DNA of 64,000 nucleotides, taken from Streptomyces leeuwenhoekii. GTDB taxonomy: Bacteria; Actinomycetota; Actinomycetes; Streptomycetales; Streptomycetaceae. How positions within the stretch are numbered: position 1 is the first letter of the stretch; each line of letters starts with the position of its first letter. Under the pieces are notes generated by a model. It did not search any database. It had not been told where the DNA came from and saw nothing but the letters and a program-made list of their open reading frames with translations. Location: positions 6,772,001 through 6,836,000 of the forward strand of contig NZ_LN831790.1 of the NCBI RefSeq assembly GCF_001013905.1, read 5' to 3'. Shown one piece after another: positions 1 to 8,260 of this stretch. The translations under genes were made by a program, and so were the position numbers.

Positions 1-775
1 CGTGGACGTCCGGGGCGGGCGTGGTGTGGGTGTGCGGGTAGGTGAGCCAGCGCGAGCAGGTGATCAGCCGGGGCCGCAGCCCCGCCCGGCGGGCCTGGCG
101 GTGGAAGAGGGCCAGGTCGGCGGCGGTGGAGGCACTGGTGATCACATCGACGCCGTGTTCGCGCATCCGGTCGACCTGCACGGCGAAGTCGTCGGCCGGC
201 TCCCGGTAGGGGTCGAGGTCGACCAGGGCGTGCCCGCGCGCGGAGGTCACCGGGGCGAAGCCGTACCGCTCGTCCCGCAACAGGGTGCCCTGCAGGTCGT
301 CGTTCCACAGGCAGCCGACGGCGTGCCGGTCCTCGACGCGCTCCCACAGGGAGGCGAAGACGGCGGCGATGTCGTCCAGGCCCCAGGCGAAGTGGTACGT
401 CCAGCGGAAGCGGTGCGCGGGATCGGCGCCGCGGGCCCGGACGTACGCCTGCCAGGGAAACGTGGTCGACAGGCACGGCACCTCCAGTTGCTCGCAGGTG
501 TCGGCGACGGCGGGCAAAACCCGGGTCCCGGCCAGGGTGAGCACGAGGTTCGCCCGGTCGGCGGTGACCAGCTCGCGCACCGCCTGCCGGGCCGCCTCGG
601 GTTCGGAGCGGCTGTCCCGCACGGCGATCGCCACCTCGTGACGGCGACCGCCGTTGTCCACGTGCCGCAGCCGGGGCGCCAGCGCGCGCAGCACGTACGC
701 CAGCGGCCTCCCCAGCGGGGCGAGCCGTCCCGTCAGCGGCGCCACCACACCGATGCACAAGCGCGTCGACGACAT
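1..775 (-). CDS. ABC transporter substrate-binding protein (Peripla_BP_6 / Leu-Ile-Val-binding type), 3' end outside window
   Basis: I translated the minus strand from an ATG at 775. The frame stays open to the window edge, giving 258 residues of an incomplete protein. It opens IGVVAPLTGRLAPLG and continues with alternating beta/alpha segments, as in type I periplasmic-binding folds of the branched-chain amino-acid family (a conserved 'APLTG' opening, then an LVLTLAGTRVLPAVAD segment). There is no signal peptide or lipobox at this start. The protein may therefore be a cytoplasmic or fused member, or the true start may lie upstream, where the frame is open (an in-frame GTG sits two codons before the ATG). 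The 3' neighbours are not visible, so the ligand cannot be inferred. The family is fairly secure; the start is not. Confidence 0.75.
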   Translation of the reverse strand, partial: MSSTRLCIGVVAPLTGRLAPLGRPLAYVLRALAPRLRHVDNGGRRHEVAIAVRDSRSEPEAARQAVRELVTADRANLVLTLAGTRVLPAVADTCEQLEVPCLSTTFPWQAYVRARGADPAHRFRWTYHFAWGLDDIAAVFASLWERVEDRHAVGCLWNDDLQGTLLRDERYGFAPVTSARGHALVDLDPYREPADDFAVQVDRMREHGVDVITSASTAADLALFHRQARRAGLRPRLITCSRWLTYPHTHTTPAPDVH

Positions 776-1089
776 CTCCACCTGTACCGCCTGCCTTCCG
801 TCGTTCCGCGTGCCGGGGGGTCCCGGTGGCCGCCGGGCGGCGCCACCGGCCGGCCGGTTCACCCGGGGTAACGACGCCGCGGCTCATCGGCGATGGGCTC
901 GGCGCGGTGAATCACCGGGGCGGCCCCGGCCGGGTCCCGGTCCCGGCGGTGCGCCCCCGCCCACCGGGGGCCGCCCTATCACTTCCGAGGATCACAACCG
1001 CCTTCCCCTCCCCTGTAATGGGAGTCGAGCCGACGGGGGTGTCGGAGGACGGCCGATCCGGTCGTACCCGACCGGACGAGGGCAGGGGG
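776..1089. other. Divergent intergenic region
   Basis: This stretch separates the minus-strand binding-protein gene from the plus-strand lipoprotein gene and should hold both promoters. I found no convincing -35/-10 pair, no strong inverted repeat and no coding frame with homology. An in-frame ATG at 1018 could extend the lipoprotein by 24 residues but would bury its signal peptide, so I left it out. Confidence 0.5.
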
Positions 1090-2025
1090 GTGACCACGGT
1101 GCGGGCTTCCAGGATCGTCGCCACGGTGGCGCTGTCGATGGGCGCGGTGTCCATGGTGGGCGGCTGCGGGCCCGGCCCGGGCGGGGACGACACGGGGCGG
1201 ACCCGGTCCGTGCCCCGGTCCGTCCGGGCCCAGGACGATCTCCTCAAGCGCGCCGAGGCCACGCTCGCACAGCGGTGCCTGGAGGAGCGGAAGGTGGCGC
1301 CCGCGCCGCTCGGAGCGGCGGACGGGGCCCGAGCGGGCGGCCCTACCGCCCAGGCGGCCGGATCGCAGCGCCGGTTCCCGTACGGGATCGACGACCCCGC
1401 CTGGGCCGCCGAACACGGCTTCGGCGGCGCCGCCGGAACCGGGAGCCGGGCCGCCGGCGACGGCTCCCCGCCACCGGCGCCCCGGGGCGCGGCGGCGCGG
1501 CGGCAGGAGCGGCTCGCCGACGCGCTGTTCGGCACCGGACGCCGCGAACTGTCCACCCGGACGGCGACCGGACTCCTGGTCAGGGCCAACAGCGACGGAT
1601 GCCTCGCCCGGGCGCAGCGCCTCCTCTACGGCGACCAGGCGCGCTGGTTCCGTGCCACGGTCGCGGCCAACAACCTCCAAGCCGCCGCCCACCACCGCGT
1701 CACCCGCGACCCCGCCTACCGTGCCGTGCTCGCCCGCTGGGCCGACTGCGTCGCCCCGGTGTACAAGGCCGCGGACCCGGCAGAACTGCGCGACGCCTGG
1801 CAGCGCCGCGCCCGGGACCTGCCACCGCGCCAGGCCACCGCGCTGCAACGGCGCTACGCCGTGGCCGAGGCCCGGTGCGTACGGAGCACGGGCCTGGCCG
1901 GCACCGGCGCCCGGCTGGAGGAACGCCACGCGGCCGAGGTGCGGGCCGAGTACGCGGCACTGATCGCCGACCACCGGCGGATGCGCGAGCGAGGTCTGCG
2001 CTACGCCCTCCGGCACGGCCTCTGA
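1090..2025 (+). CDS. Putative secreted lipoprotein of unknown function
   Basis: The predicted product has 311 residues and starts at a GTG just after a G-rich Shine-Dalgarno stretch. The N-terminus is MTTVRASRIVATVALSMGAV, followed by a hydrophobic core and a lipobox-like MVGGC (Cys about residue 26), so the mature protein should be lipid-anchored on the outer face of the membrane. The mature part is Ala/Arg-rich and mostly helical. It contains an FPYGIDDPAWAAEHGFG segment and several isolated Cys residues (for example NSDGCLARA and ADCVAPV) that could form disulfides. I recognise no catalytic motif or named family. It looks monocistronic: the next gene is a separate secreted inhibitor about 240 bp downstream. 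Confidence 0.65.
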   Translation: MTTVRASRIVATVALSMGAVSMVGGCGPGPGGDDTGRTRSVPRSVRAQDDLLKRAEATLAQRCLEERKVAPAPLGAADGARAGGPTAQAAGSQRRFPYGIDDPAWAAEHGFGGAAGTGSRAAGDGSPPPAPRGAAARRQERLADALFGTGRRELSTRTATGLLVRANSDGCLARAQRLLYGDQARWFRATVAANNLQAAAHHRVTRDPAYRAVLARWADCVAPVYKAADPAELRDAWQRRARDLPPRQATALQRRYAVAEARCVRSTGLAGTGARLEERHAAEVRAEYAALIADHRRMRERGLRYALRHGL

Positions 2026-2267
2026 GACGACACGCCCCCGGCGGCGACGCCGGGCGCGGCCGTCCGGAGCAGCCCCCCTTCATCTGTCGCGGACCGCCCC
2101 GTGCGGCGGTACCGCGCGCCGCATCGCGGCACCGGACCGGCCGACCGGCCGGCCACCGGGTACGGCGAGCGCGTCCACTCGGGGCCACTCGCCCGCACTC
2201 ACCGCACAACACCCGTCACACCGGGTCGCCCGACCGTACGGCGATCCCCAGCGAAAGGACCGACATC

Positions 2268-2642
2268 ATGCGCAAGACCATCGCCACCGCGGCCGGACTG
2301 CTCCTCGCCGCCGGCGCCACCCTGGCCGCCGTGCCCGCCACGGCGCAGGCCGCCCCCTGCGCCCGCGGCAGCTTCTGCGCCTGGACCGACGCCAACTTCG
2401 GCGGTCTGGGGGTGAGCTGGACCGGCGACGACGGCTGGTGGGAGGGCAACATCGCCGACCAGGACAGCTCGTGGGCCAACCACGGCATCTCCGGGCCGGG
2501 CATCAAGGACCACGTCAAGGTCTACGCCAGCGCCTGGCAGGGCGGCGGGGTCACCATCTGCCTCGCCCCCGGCCAGGAGGTCGGCTACCACCCCGGCGCC
2601 AACGACCGCGGCGACTCCCACATCTGGGCCTCCCGCTGCTGA
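2268..2642 (+). CDS. Secreted peptidase inhibitor family I36-like protein
   Basis: A 124-residue protein begins at ATG with a GAAAGGA ribosome site about 8 bases upstream. Residues 1-28 are a classical Sec signal peptide (MRKTIATAAGLLLAAGATLA, cleavage near AQA-AP). The mature part of about 95 residues has the CARGSFCAW opening, paired cysteines and the small beta-rich layout of the Streptomyces metalloproteinase inhibitor (SMPI, I36) family. Four cysteines (two near the N-terminus, CLAPG, and the C-terminal Cys) could form two disulfides. The likely role is inhibition of extracellular proteases, but many members of this family are untested. It is monocistronic and is followed by a strong terminator. 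Confidence 0.8.
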   Translation: MRKTIATAAGLLLAAGATLAAVPATAQAAPCARGSFCAWTDANFGGLGVSWTGDDGWWEGNIADQDSSWANHGISGPGIKDHVKVYASAWQGGGVTICLAPGQEVGYHPGANDRGDSHIWASRC

Positions 2643-2657
2643 ACGCGCGCGGAGCCA

Positions 2658-2693
2658 GGCTCGCCGCCCGGGGGGACTCCCGGGCGGCGAGCC
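2658..2693 (+). terminator. Perfect 15-bp hairpin terminator
   Basis: GGCTCGCCGCCCGGG at 2658-2672 pairs perfectly with CCCGGGCGGCGAGCC at 2679-2693 across a 6-nt loop, 15 bp after the I36 inhibitor stop. There is no T-tract, as is usual for Streptomyces stem-loop terminators. Confidence 0.75.
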
Positions 2694-2835
2694 CTGTCCC
2701 GCATCCGGGACCCGGTCCCCCCGCGGCCCGAGGCCAGTGAGGGAGCTGGTGCGCGTGGGGGTTACCGTGGTGGGTGCCGACAGCGCGGGCCGTGCCGGGC
2801 CGGCGCTGAAGCCAGGGGGCCAGGTGAGGAGAGAC

Positions 2836-2859
2836 ATGCGGGTCGGAGCGGTGCTGTGA
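2836..2859 (+). CDS. Possible seven-codon leader ORF coupled to sbcD
   Basis: An ATG at 2836, preceded by a good Shine-Dalgarno (GAGGAGAGAC), opens a seven-codon frame encoding MRVGAVL. Its TGA stop overlaps the GTG start of sbcD in a GTGA arrangement. sbcD has no ribosome site of its own as good as this one. The layout is what is expected if translation of the leader feeds sbcD by termination-reinitiation. The peptide sequence itself suggests no attenuation mechanism. Confidence 0.35.
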   Translation: MRVGAVL

Positions 2860-4016
2860 GGATTCTGCACACGTCCGACTGGCATCTGGGCCGGGCGTTC
2901 CACCGGGTGGGCATGCTCGGGGCCCAGGCCGCCTTCATCGAGCACCTCGTCACCACCGTGCGGGAGCGCGGCGTGGACGCCGTGGTCGTGTCGGGCGACG
3001 TGTACGACCGGGCGGTGCCGCCGCTGGCCGCGGTCGAGCTCTTCGACGACACCCTGCACCGCCTCGCCGCCCTCGGCGTGCCCACGGTGATGATCTCCGG
3101 GAACCACGACTCCGCCCGCCGGCTCGGCGTGGGCGCCGGGCTGATCGGCCGGGCCGGCATCCACCTGAGGACCGAGCCCGCGGCGTGCGGCACCCCGGTG
3201 GTGCTGGCGGACGAGCACGGCGACGTGGCCTTCTACGGGCTGCCGTATCTCGAACCCGCGCTGGTGAGGGACGAGTTCGGCGTCGAGAAGGCGGGGCACG
3301 AGGCGGTGCTCGCCGCCGCCATGGACCGGGTCCGCGCCGACCTCGCCGCCCGCGCCCCCGGCACCCGCTCCGTCGTCCTCGCCCACGCCTTCGTCACCGG
3401 CGGGGAGCCCAGCGACAGCGAGCGGGACATCACCGTCGGCGGGGTGGCCGCGGTGCCCGCCGGGATCTTCGCCGGCGTCGACTACGTGGCGCTCGGCCAT
3501 CTGCACGGCTGCCAGACCATCACCGAGCGGATCCGCTACTCCGGCTCCCCGCTGCCGTACTCCTTCTCCGAGGCCGGCCACCGCAAGAGCATGTGGCTGG
3601 TCGACCTCGGCCCCGGCGGCGCGCTCGGCGCGGAGCGGGTCGACTGCCCCGTACCGCGCCCGCTGGCCCGCCTGCGGGGGACCCTGGAGGAACTGCTCGC
3701 CGACCCCGCGCTGGCGCGGCACGAGGAGGCGTGGGTCGAGGCGACGCTCACCGACCCGGTGCGCCCGGCCGACCCCATGGCGCGGCTCACCGAACGGTTC
3801 CCGCACACGCTCAGCCTCGTCTTCGCCCCCGAGCGCGCCGACGGGGACCCCGGGACCTCCTACGCCCGGCGCCTGGCCGACCGCAGCGACCAGGAGATCG
3901 CCGAGGACTTCGTCGCCCATGTCCGCGGCACCGGGCCCGACGCGCGGGAGCGGGCCGTGCTGCGCGACGCCTTCGACGCGGTCCGCGCGGACGACGCCGT
4001 GCGCGAGGCCGTCTGA
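2856..4016 (+). CDS. sbcD: Exonuclease SbcCD subunit D (nuclease)
   Basis: The 386-residue product has the calcineurin-like phosphoesterase motifs of SbcD/Mre11 in order: RILHTSDWHLG at the N-terminus, VSGDVYDR, SGNHDSARR, VVLAHAF and YVALGHLHG. These supply the two-metal site. With SbcC it forms the ATP-dependent nuclease that opens hairpins and trims blocked double-strand ends. The length is normal for actinobacterial SbcD. The start is a GTG at 2856 that overlaps a short upstream frame. sbcC follows after 79 bp on the same strand, so the two form an operon. Confidence 0.95.
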   Translation: MRILHTSDWHLGRAFHRVGMLGAQAAFIEHLVTTVRERGVDAVVVSGDVYDRAVPPLAAVELFDDTLHRLAALGVPTVMISGNHDSARRLGVGAGLIGRAGIHLRTEPAACGTPVVLADEHGDVAFYGLPYLEPALVRDEFGVEKAGHEAVLAAAMDRVRADLAARAPGTRSVVLAHAFVTGGEPSDSERDITVGGVAAVPAGIFAGVDYVALGHLHGCQTITERIRYSGSPLPYSFSEAGHRKSMWLVDLGPGGALGAERVDCPVPRPLARLRGTLEELLADPALARHEEAWVEATLTDPVRPADPMARLTERFPHTLSLVFAPERADGDPGTSYARRLADRSDQEIAEDFVAHVRGTGPDARERAVLRDAFDAVRADDAVREAV

Positions 4017-4095
4017 TGGGGCGGTCCTGCGCGGCGGACGGGACGGACCGGACGCCGTCGGGGCGGCCGCACACGGTGGACACGGGGGAGGGCCG

Positions 4096-7089
4096 ATGAG
4101 GCTGCACCGGCTGGACATCACCGCCTTCGGGCCCTTCGGCGGCGCGCAGACGGTCGACTTCGACGAGCTGTCGGCGGCCGGGCTGTTCCTGCTCCACGGC
4201 CCCACCGGCGCCGGGAAGACCTCCGTCCTGGACGCCGTGTGCTACGCGCTGTACGGCTCGGTGCCCGGCGCCCGGCAGAGCGGTCAGGGCATGACGCTGC
4301 GCAGCGATCACGCCGCGTCCGGCGTCCGCACCGAGGTACGGCTCGAACTCACCGTCGCCGGACGGCGGTTGGAGATCACCCGGCAGCCGCCCTGGGAGCG
4401 CCCCAAGAAGCGCGGCACGGGCACCACCGTGGACAAGGCGCAGACCTGGCTGCGCGAGTACGACACGGCGGCCGCGACCTGGAAGGACCTCAGCCGCTCC
4501 CACCAGGAGATCGGTGAGGAGATCACCCGGCTGCTCGGCATGAGCCGCGAGCAGTTCTGCCAGGTCGTGCTGCTGCCCCAGGGGGACTTCGCGCGCTTTC
4601 TGCGCGCCGACGCCGAGGCACGCGGCAAGCTGCTCGGCCGCCTGTTCGACACCCGCCGTTTCGCGGAGGTGGAGAAGCGGCTCGCCGAGCGGCGGCGCGC
4701 CACCGAGGCGCAGGTGCGCGACGGGGACGCCGCGCTGCTGGCCGACGCCCACCGCATGCAGCAGGCCGCCGACGGCTCCCTGGAGCTGCCGGAGCTCACG
4801 CCGGGCGAGCCGGGCCTGGCCACGGCCGTGCTGACCGCCGCCGCCGTCGCGCGCAGCACGGCCCGGGAAGAGCTGACCGTCGCCCGTCTGCGCCTGGCGG
4901 CGGCCGAGTCCGCCCGGGCCGACGCCGAGCACCGCCTGGCGCGGGAACGGGAACGGGACCGGCTGCAGCGACGGTTCGCCGAGGCACGGCAGCGGGCCGA
5001 TCGGCTGGCGGAGCGGGCCGGAGCCCACCGCGAGGCGCAGGCCCGCATGGAACGGGCCCGCAAGGCCGAGGCGGTGGCGCCCGCCCTGGAGCTGCGGGAG
5101 GCCGCCGGCCTCGAGCACCGGCGGGCCGCCGCCGCGGAGGCGGGCGCGCGTGCCGTGCTGCCCGGCGCCTACGCGGACGCCGGCGCCGCCGGGCTGGCCG
5201 CCGCCGCGCGCCGGGCCGCCGAGGAACTGGGCGGACTGGAGTCGGCCCGGCGGGCCGAGCGGCGGCTGGCCGAACTCGTCGCCGAGCGCGCCGTCCTGGA
5301 CCGGCAGGAGCGCGCCGACGAGGACGCCCTGCACGAGGCGGAGACCTGGCTCGCCGGCTGGGAGGCGGTCCGCGCCGGGCTCCAGACCCGTATCGACACC
5401 GCGCAGGAGGCCGCCACCCGCGCCGAGCAGCTCGGCGTGCAGCGGGAGCCGGCCCGCCAACGGCTGGCGGCGGCCCGGCGGCGGGACCGGCTGGCCGCCG
5501 AGGCCGACGACGCCCGGAGCCGGGCCCTGACCTCCGCCGAAGAGGCCGTCGAGGCCCGCACCCGCTGGCTCGACCTCAAGGAGCAGCGGCTGAGCGGCAT
5601 CGCCGCCGAACTGGCCGCGAACCTCGCCGACGGCGAGCCGTGCGCCGTGTGCGGCGCCACCGACCACCCCGCGCCCGCCCGCAAGGTGGACGGCCACGTC
5701 GACCGGGAGGCGGAGGAGCGCGCCCTCGCCGCCTTCCAGCGCGCCGAGGAGCAGCGCGCGCGGGACGAACGGCACCTGGGCGCCGTACGGGAGGAGCTGG
5801 CCGCCGCCGCGGCCGAGGCCGGGGACGCCCCCACCGCCCGGCTCGCCGAGCAGGCCGAGGAACTGGAGCGGGCGTACGAGCGCGCCCGGGCCGCCGCCTC
5901 CGGGCTGCACGCCGCGCAGGAGGACCTGCGCAGGGCCGAGACGGAGCGCGAGGAGCGCATCGCCGCACAGCAGCAGGCCGCGGTCCGCGCCGCCTCGCGG
6001 GTGGGCCACCGCGAGCGGCTGGAACGCGAACAGGCCCTACTCGAGGAGGAGCTGGCGACGGCGCGGGGCGCCGCCGGCAGCGTGGCCGAGCGGGTCGCGC
6101 AGTTGGAGCGGCGGGTCGCGGACCTGACCGACGCCGCCGAGGCCGCCCGTGCGGCCGAGGACGCCGCCCAGCGCCTGAAGGACGCCGACGCCCGCCTCGC
6201 CGACGCCGCCTACCGGGCCGGTTTCGACACCCCGCAGGAGGCGGCCGACGCGCTGCTCGACGACGCCGCCCACCGCGCACTGCAACGGCGGCTCGACGCA
6301 TGGCAGACCGAGGAGGCCGCCGTCCGCGCCGTCCTCGCCGAGGCGGACACCGCTGCCGCCGCCGGGCAGCCGCCCGCCGACCTCGCCGCCGCCGAGCGGG
6401 CCGCGGCCGACGCCGACCGGCGGGCACGCGCCGCCGCCTCCGCCCGCGACGCCGCCGAACGGCGCTGCGCCGAGCTCGACCGGCTCTCCGCGCGCGCCGC
6501 CGCCTCCGCGCGCCGCCTGGCGCCACTGCGCGAGGAGTACGACCGCGTGGCCCGCCTGGCGGCCCTGGCCGCCGGCACCTCCGCGGAGAACGAACACCGC
6601 ATGCGCCTGGAGTCCTATGTGCTGGCCGCCCGCCTGGAACAGGTGGCCGCCGCCGCGACCGCACGGCTCCAGCGGATGTCGTCCGGCCGCTACACCCTCG
6701 TCCACTCCGACGGCCGTACCGGGCGCGGGCGCAGCGGCCTCGGCCTGCACGTCGTCGACGCCTGGACCGGCCGCGAACGCGACACGGCGACCCTGTCCGG
6801 CGGCGAGACGTTCTTCGCCTCCCTCGCCCTCGCCCTCGGGCTCGCCGACGTCGTCACCGACGAGGCGGGCGGCGTCCGCCTGGACACCCTCTTCATCGAC
6901 GAGGGCTTCGGCAGCCTGGACGACCAGACCCTCGACGAGGTCCTCGACGTGCTCGACTCCCTGCGCGAGCGGGACCGCAGCGTCGGCATCGTCAGCCACG
7001 TCGCCGACCTGCGGCGCCGCGTCCACGCCCAGCTCGAGGTCGTCAAGGGGCGGTCGGGATCGGTGCTGCGGCAGCGGGGAACGGGCTGA
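4096..7089 (+). CDS. sbcC: Exonuclease SbcCD subunit C (SMC-like ATPase)
   Basis: This 997-residue ABC/SMC-type ATPase has an N-terminal Walker A (GPTGAGKTS, about residues 35-43), long Ala/Glu/Arg-rich coiled-coil arms, and a central CAVC zinc hook (Cys516 and Cys519). The C-terminal ATPase half carries the signature TLSGGETFFA and the Walker B/D-loop LFIDEGFGSLD. Dimerisation through the hook and head closure on ATP drive SbcD. ATG at 4096 follows GGGGAGGG at a good distance. An open frame extends upstream into sbcD, but the first conserved residues (MRLHRLDITAFGPF) fix this start. The gene ends only 5 bp from the convergent Lrp gene, leaving no room for a terminator. Confidence 0.95.
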   Translation: MRLHRLDITAFGPFGGAQTVDFDELSAAGLFLLHGPTGAGKTSVLDAVCYALYGSVPGARQSGQGMTLRSDHAASGVRTEVRLELTVAGRRLEITRQPPWERPKKRGTGTTVDKAQTWLREYDTAAATWKDLSRSHQEIGEEITRLLGMSREQFCQVVLLPQGDFARFLRADAEARGKLLGRLFDTRRFAEVEKRLAERRRATEAQVRDGDAALLADAHRMQQAADGSLELPELTPGEPGLATAVLTAAAVARSTAREELTVARLRLAAAESARADAEHRLARERERDRLQRRFAEARQRADRLAERAGAHREAQARMERARKAEAVAPALELREAAGLEHRRAAAAEAGARAVLPGAYADAGAAGLAAAARRAAEELGGLESARRAERRLAELVAERAVLDRQERADEDALHEAETWLAGWEAVRAGLQTRIDTAQEAATRAEQLGVQREPARQRLAAARRRDRLAAEADDARSRALTSAEEAVEARTRWLDLKEQRLSGIAAELAANLADGEPCAVCGATDHPAPARKVDGHVDREAEERALAAFQRAEEQRARDERHLGAVREELAAAAAEAGDAPTARLAEQAEELERAYERARAAASGLHAAQEDLRRAETEREERIAAQQQAAVRAASRVGHRERLEREQALLEEELATARGAAGSVAERVAQLERRVADLTDAAEAARAAEDAAQRLKDADARLADAAYRAGFDTPQEAADALLDDAAHRALQRRLDAWQTEEAAVRAVLAEADTAAAAGQPPADLAAAERAAADADRRARAAASARDAAERRCAELDRLSARAAASARRLAPLREEYDRVARLAALAAGTSAENEHRMRLESYVLAARLEQVAAAATARLQRMSSGRYTLVHSDGRTGRGRSGLGLHVVDAWTGRERDTATLSGGETFFASLALALGLADVVTDEAGGVRLDTLFIDEGFGSLDDQTLDEVLDVLDSLRERDRSVGIVSHVADLRRRVHAQLEVVKGRSGSVLRQRGTG

Positions 7090-7094
7090 GGCGG

Positions 7095-7541
7095 TCAGCG
7101 GCCGAGCGGGCGCCGGGGCAGCGGCGAGGAGTACACGACGCTGGTGGTGACCGAGCCCAGCGCGCCGATCCGGCCCGTCACCTCCTCCAGGTGCCGCATC
7201 GAGCGGGCCGCGACCTTGATGACGAAGCAGTCGTCGCCCGTGACGTGGTGCGCCTCCAAAATCTCCGGGGTGGCCGCCACCAGATCGTGGAAGGGCTTGT
7301 AGTTGCCGTTCGGGTACCGCAGACGTACGAAGGCCAGGATCGGCAGGCCCAGCCGGTCCGGGTCGACGACCGCCGCGTACCCCCGGATGACCCCCGCCTC
7401 CTCCATGCGCCGCACCCGCTCGGTCACCGCGCTCGCGGACATGGACACGGCGCGGGCCAGCTCGGCGAAACTGGCCCGGCCCTCCCGCTGGAGGACGTCG
7501 AGGATGCGCCAGTCGGTGGCGTCCGGGGAATACGCGGTCAT
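7095..7541 (-). CDS. Lrp/AsnC family transcriptional regulator
   Basis: A 148-residue protein has an N-terminal winged helix (DWRILDVLQREGRASFAELARA and the recognition helix MSASAVTERVRRMEEAG). It is followed by the RAM effector-binding domain, including the GDDCFVIKVAARS segment typical of AsnC-type ligand pockets. It is transcribed away from a rhodanese-domain gene across 123 bp and is likely to regulate it and itself. Related regulators respond to amino acids. Pairing with a sulfurtransferase suggests a sulfur amino acid, but that is inference. The gene is convergent with sbcC and nearly abuts it. Confidence 0.9.
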   Translation of the reverse strand: MTAYSPDATDWRILDVLQREGRASFAELARAVSMSASAVTERVRRMEEAGVIRGYAAVVDPDRLGLPILAFVRLRYPNGNYKPFHDLVAATPEILEAHHVTGDDCFVIKVAARSMRHLEEVTGRIGALGSVTTSVVYSSPLPRRPLGR

Positions 7542-7560
7542 CCCCGAGGAATAGCAGGGG

Positions 7561-7614
7561 GATCACCGGTCGATCAAGGGCAGGGCCGTGGATCGTCCCT
7601 TCTGGAAGGAGATC
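7561..7614. promoter_or_regulatory. Candidate Lrp-type operator region
   Basis: The Lrp/rhodanese intergenic space holds GATCACCGGTCGATC (7561-7575, outer GATC arms around an ACCGGT core). It also holds an imperfect inverted repeat, GATCGTCCCTTC-TG-GAAGGAGATC (7591-7614). GATCACCG recurs at 7561 and 7611, 50 bp apart, which fits binding by a multimeric Lrp protein. This is pattern evidence only. Confidence 0.4.
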
Positions 7615-7664
7615 ACCGCTCGTAGATTTCCGGGCAGGACCTCCCGCCGACGAAGGGCAGCACC

Positions 7665-8150
7665 ATGAGCACCGGCACGATCACCACGGCCAACCCCGTT
7701 CTGCGCGTCCCCCCGGCCGCACCGGCCGAGGCCGCCGCCCACTTCCGCGCCGCACTCGCCTTCCACGCCGACGTGGCCGACGTCGCCGCCGCGCTCGCGG
7801 CCGGCGGCGACCCCGGGTTCACCCTCGTCGACTCGCGGTCCGCCGCCGCCTGGGACCAGGGCCGTGTGCCCGGCGCGGTCCACCTGCCCACCGCGCTCGT
7901 CCCCGAGCGGGCCGAACGGCTCCTCGACCGGTCCGTGCCGGTCGTGACGTACTGCTGGGGCCCCGGCTGTGACGGCGCAGCCCGCTCCGCCCTCGCCCTG
8001 GCCGAACTCGGCTACCGCGTCAAGGAGATGCTGGGCGGCTTCGAGTACTGGGTGCGGGAGGGGCTGGAGTTCGAGACCCGGCGGGGCCGCGAGCGCCGCC
8101 CGGCCGATCCGCTCACCGCGCCCGTAGACGCCCAGGACTGCGGCTGCTGA
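7665..8150 (+). CDS. Rhodanese-like domain protein
   Basis: The 161-residue protein has a single rhodanese domain: FTLVDSRSAAAWDQGRVPGA (substrate-side strand and helix), then the active-site loop YCWGPGCDGAA with the expected Cys, then LAELGYRVKEMLGGFEYW. Rhodanese domains carry sulfane sulfur on the loop cysteine; whether this one transfers sulfur is untested. A second Cys just before the loop helix (CWGPGC) gives an unusual CxxxxC pair. The C-terminus ends DCGC. It is divergent from an Lrp regulator and followed by a hairpin terminator, so it is probably transcribed alone. Confidence 0.9.
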   Translation: MSTGTITTANPVLRVPPAAPAEAAAHFRAALAFHADVADVAAALAAGGDPGFTLVDSRSAAAWDQGRVPGAVHLPTALVPERAERLLDRSVPVVTYCWGPGCDGAARSALALAELGYRVKEMLGGFEYWVREGLEFETRRGRERRPADPLTAPVDAQDCGC

Positions 8151-8156
8151 CCGGCC

Positions 8157-8197
8157 CCGGACCCGGTGCGGCGTCACCGTACCGGCGCCGGGTCCGG
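8157..8197 (+). terminator. Stem-loop terminator after rhodanese gene
   Basis: CCGGACCCGGTGC (8157-8169) pairs with GCGCCGGGTCCGG (8185-8197), 13 bp with one G-T pair and a 15-nt loop. It starts 7 bp after the stop codon. Confidence 0.6.
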
Positions 8198-8260
8198 GCG
8201 GCCCGGCGCCCGCCGATAACCGGGTGCGTCGCGGCCCGGAGCCGGTCATCATGGGTGTCC

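Noticed and set aside
1018..1089. In-frame ATG extension of the lipoprotein
   Set aside because: It would place 24 polar residues before the signal peptide and lipobox.
654..2642. A long plus-strand frame running through the lipoprotein gene into the I36 inhibitor
   Set aside because: Only the last 124 codons show a signal peptide and family similarity. The rest is Arg/Pro-rich shadow of the lipoprotein frame.
3811..6009. A long Gly/Leu-rich frame antisense to sbcC
   Set aside because: SbcC has all ATPase and hook motifs in the opposite strand; the antisense product is low complexity.
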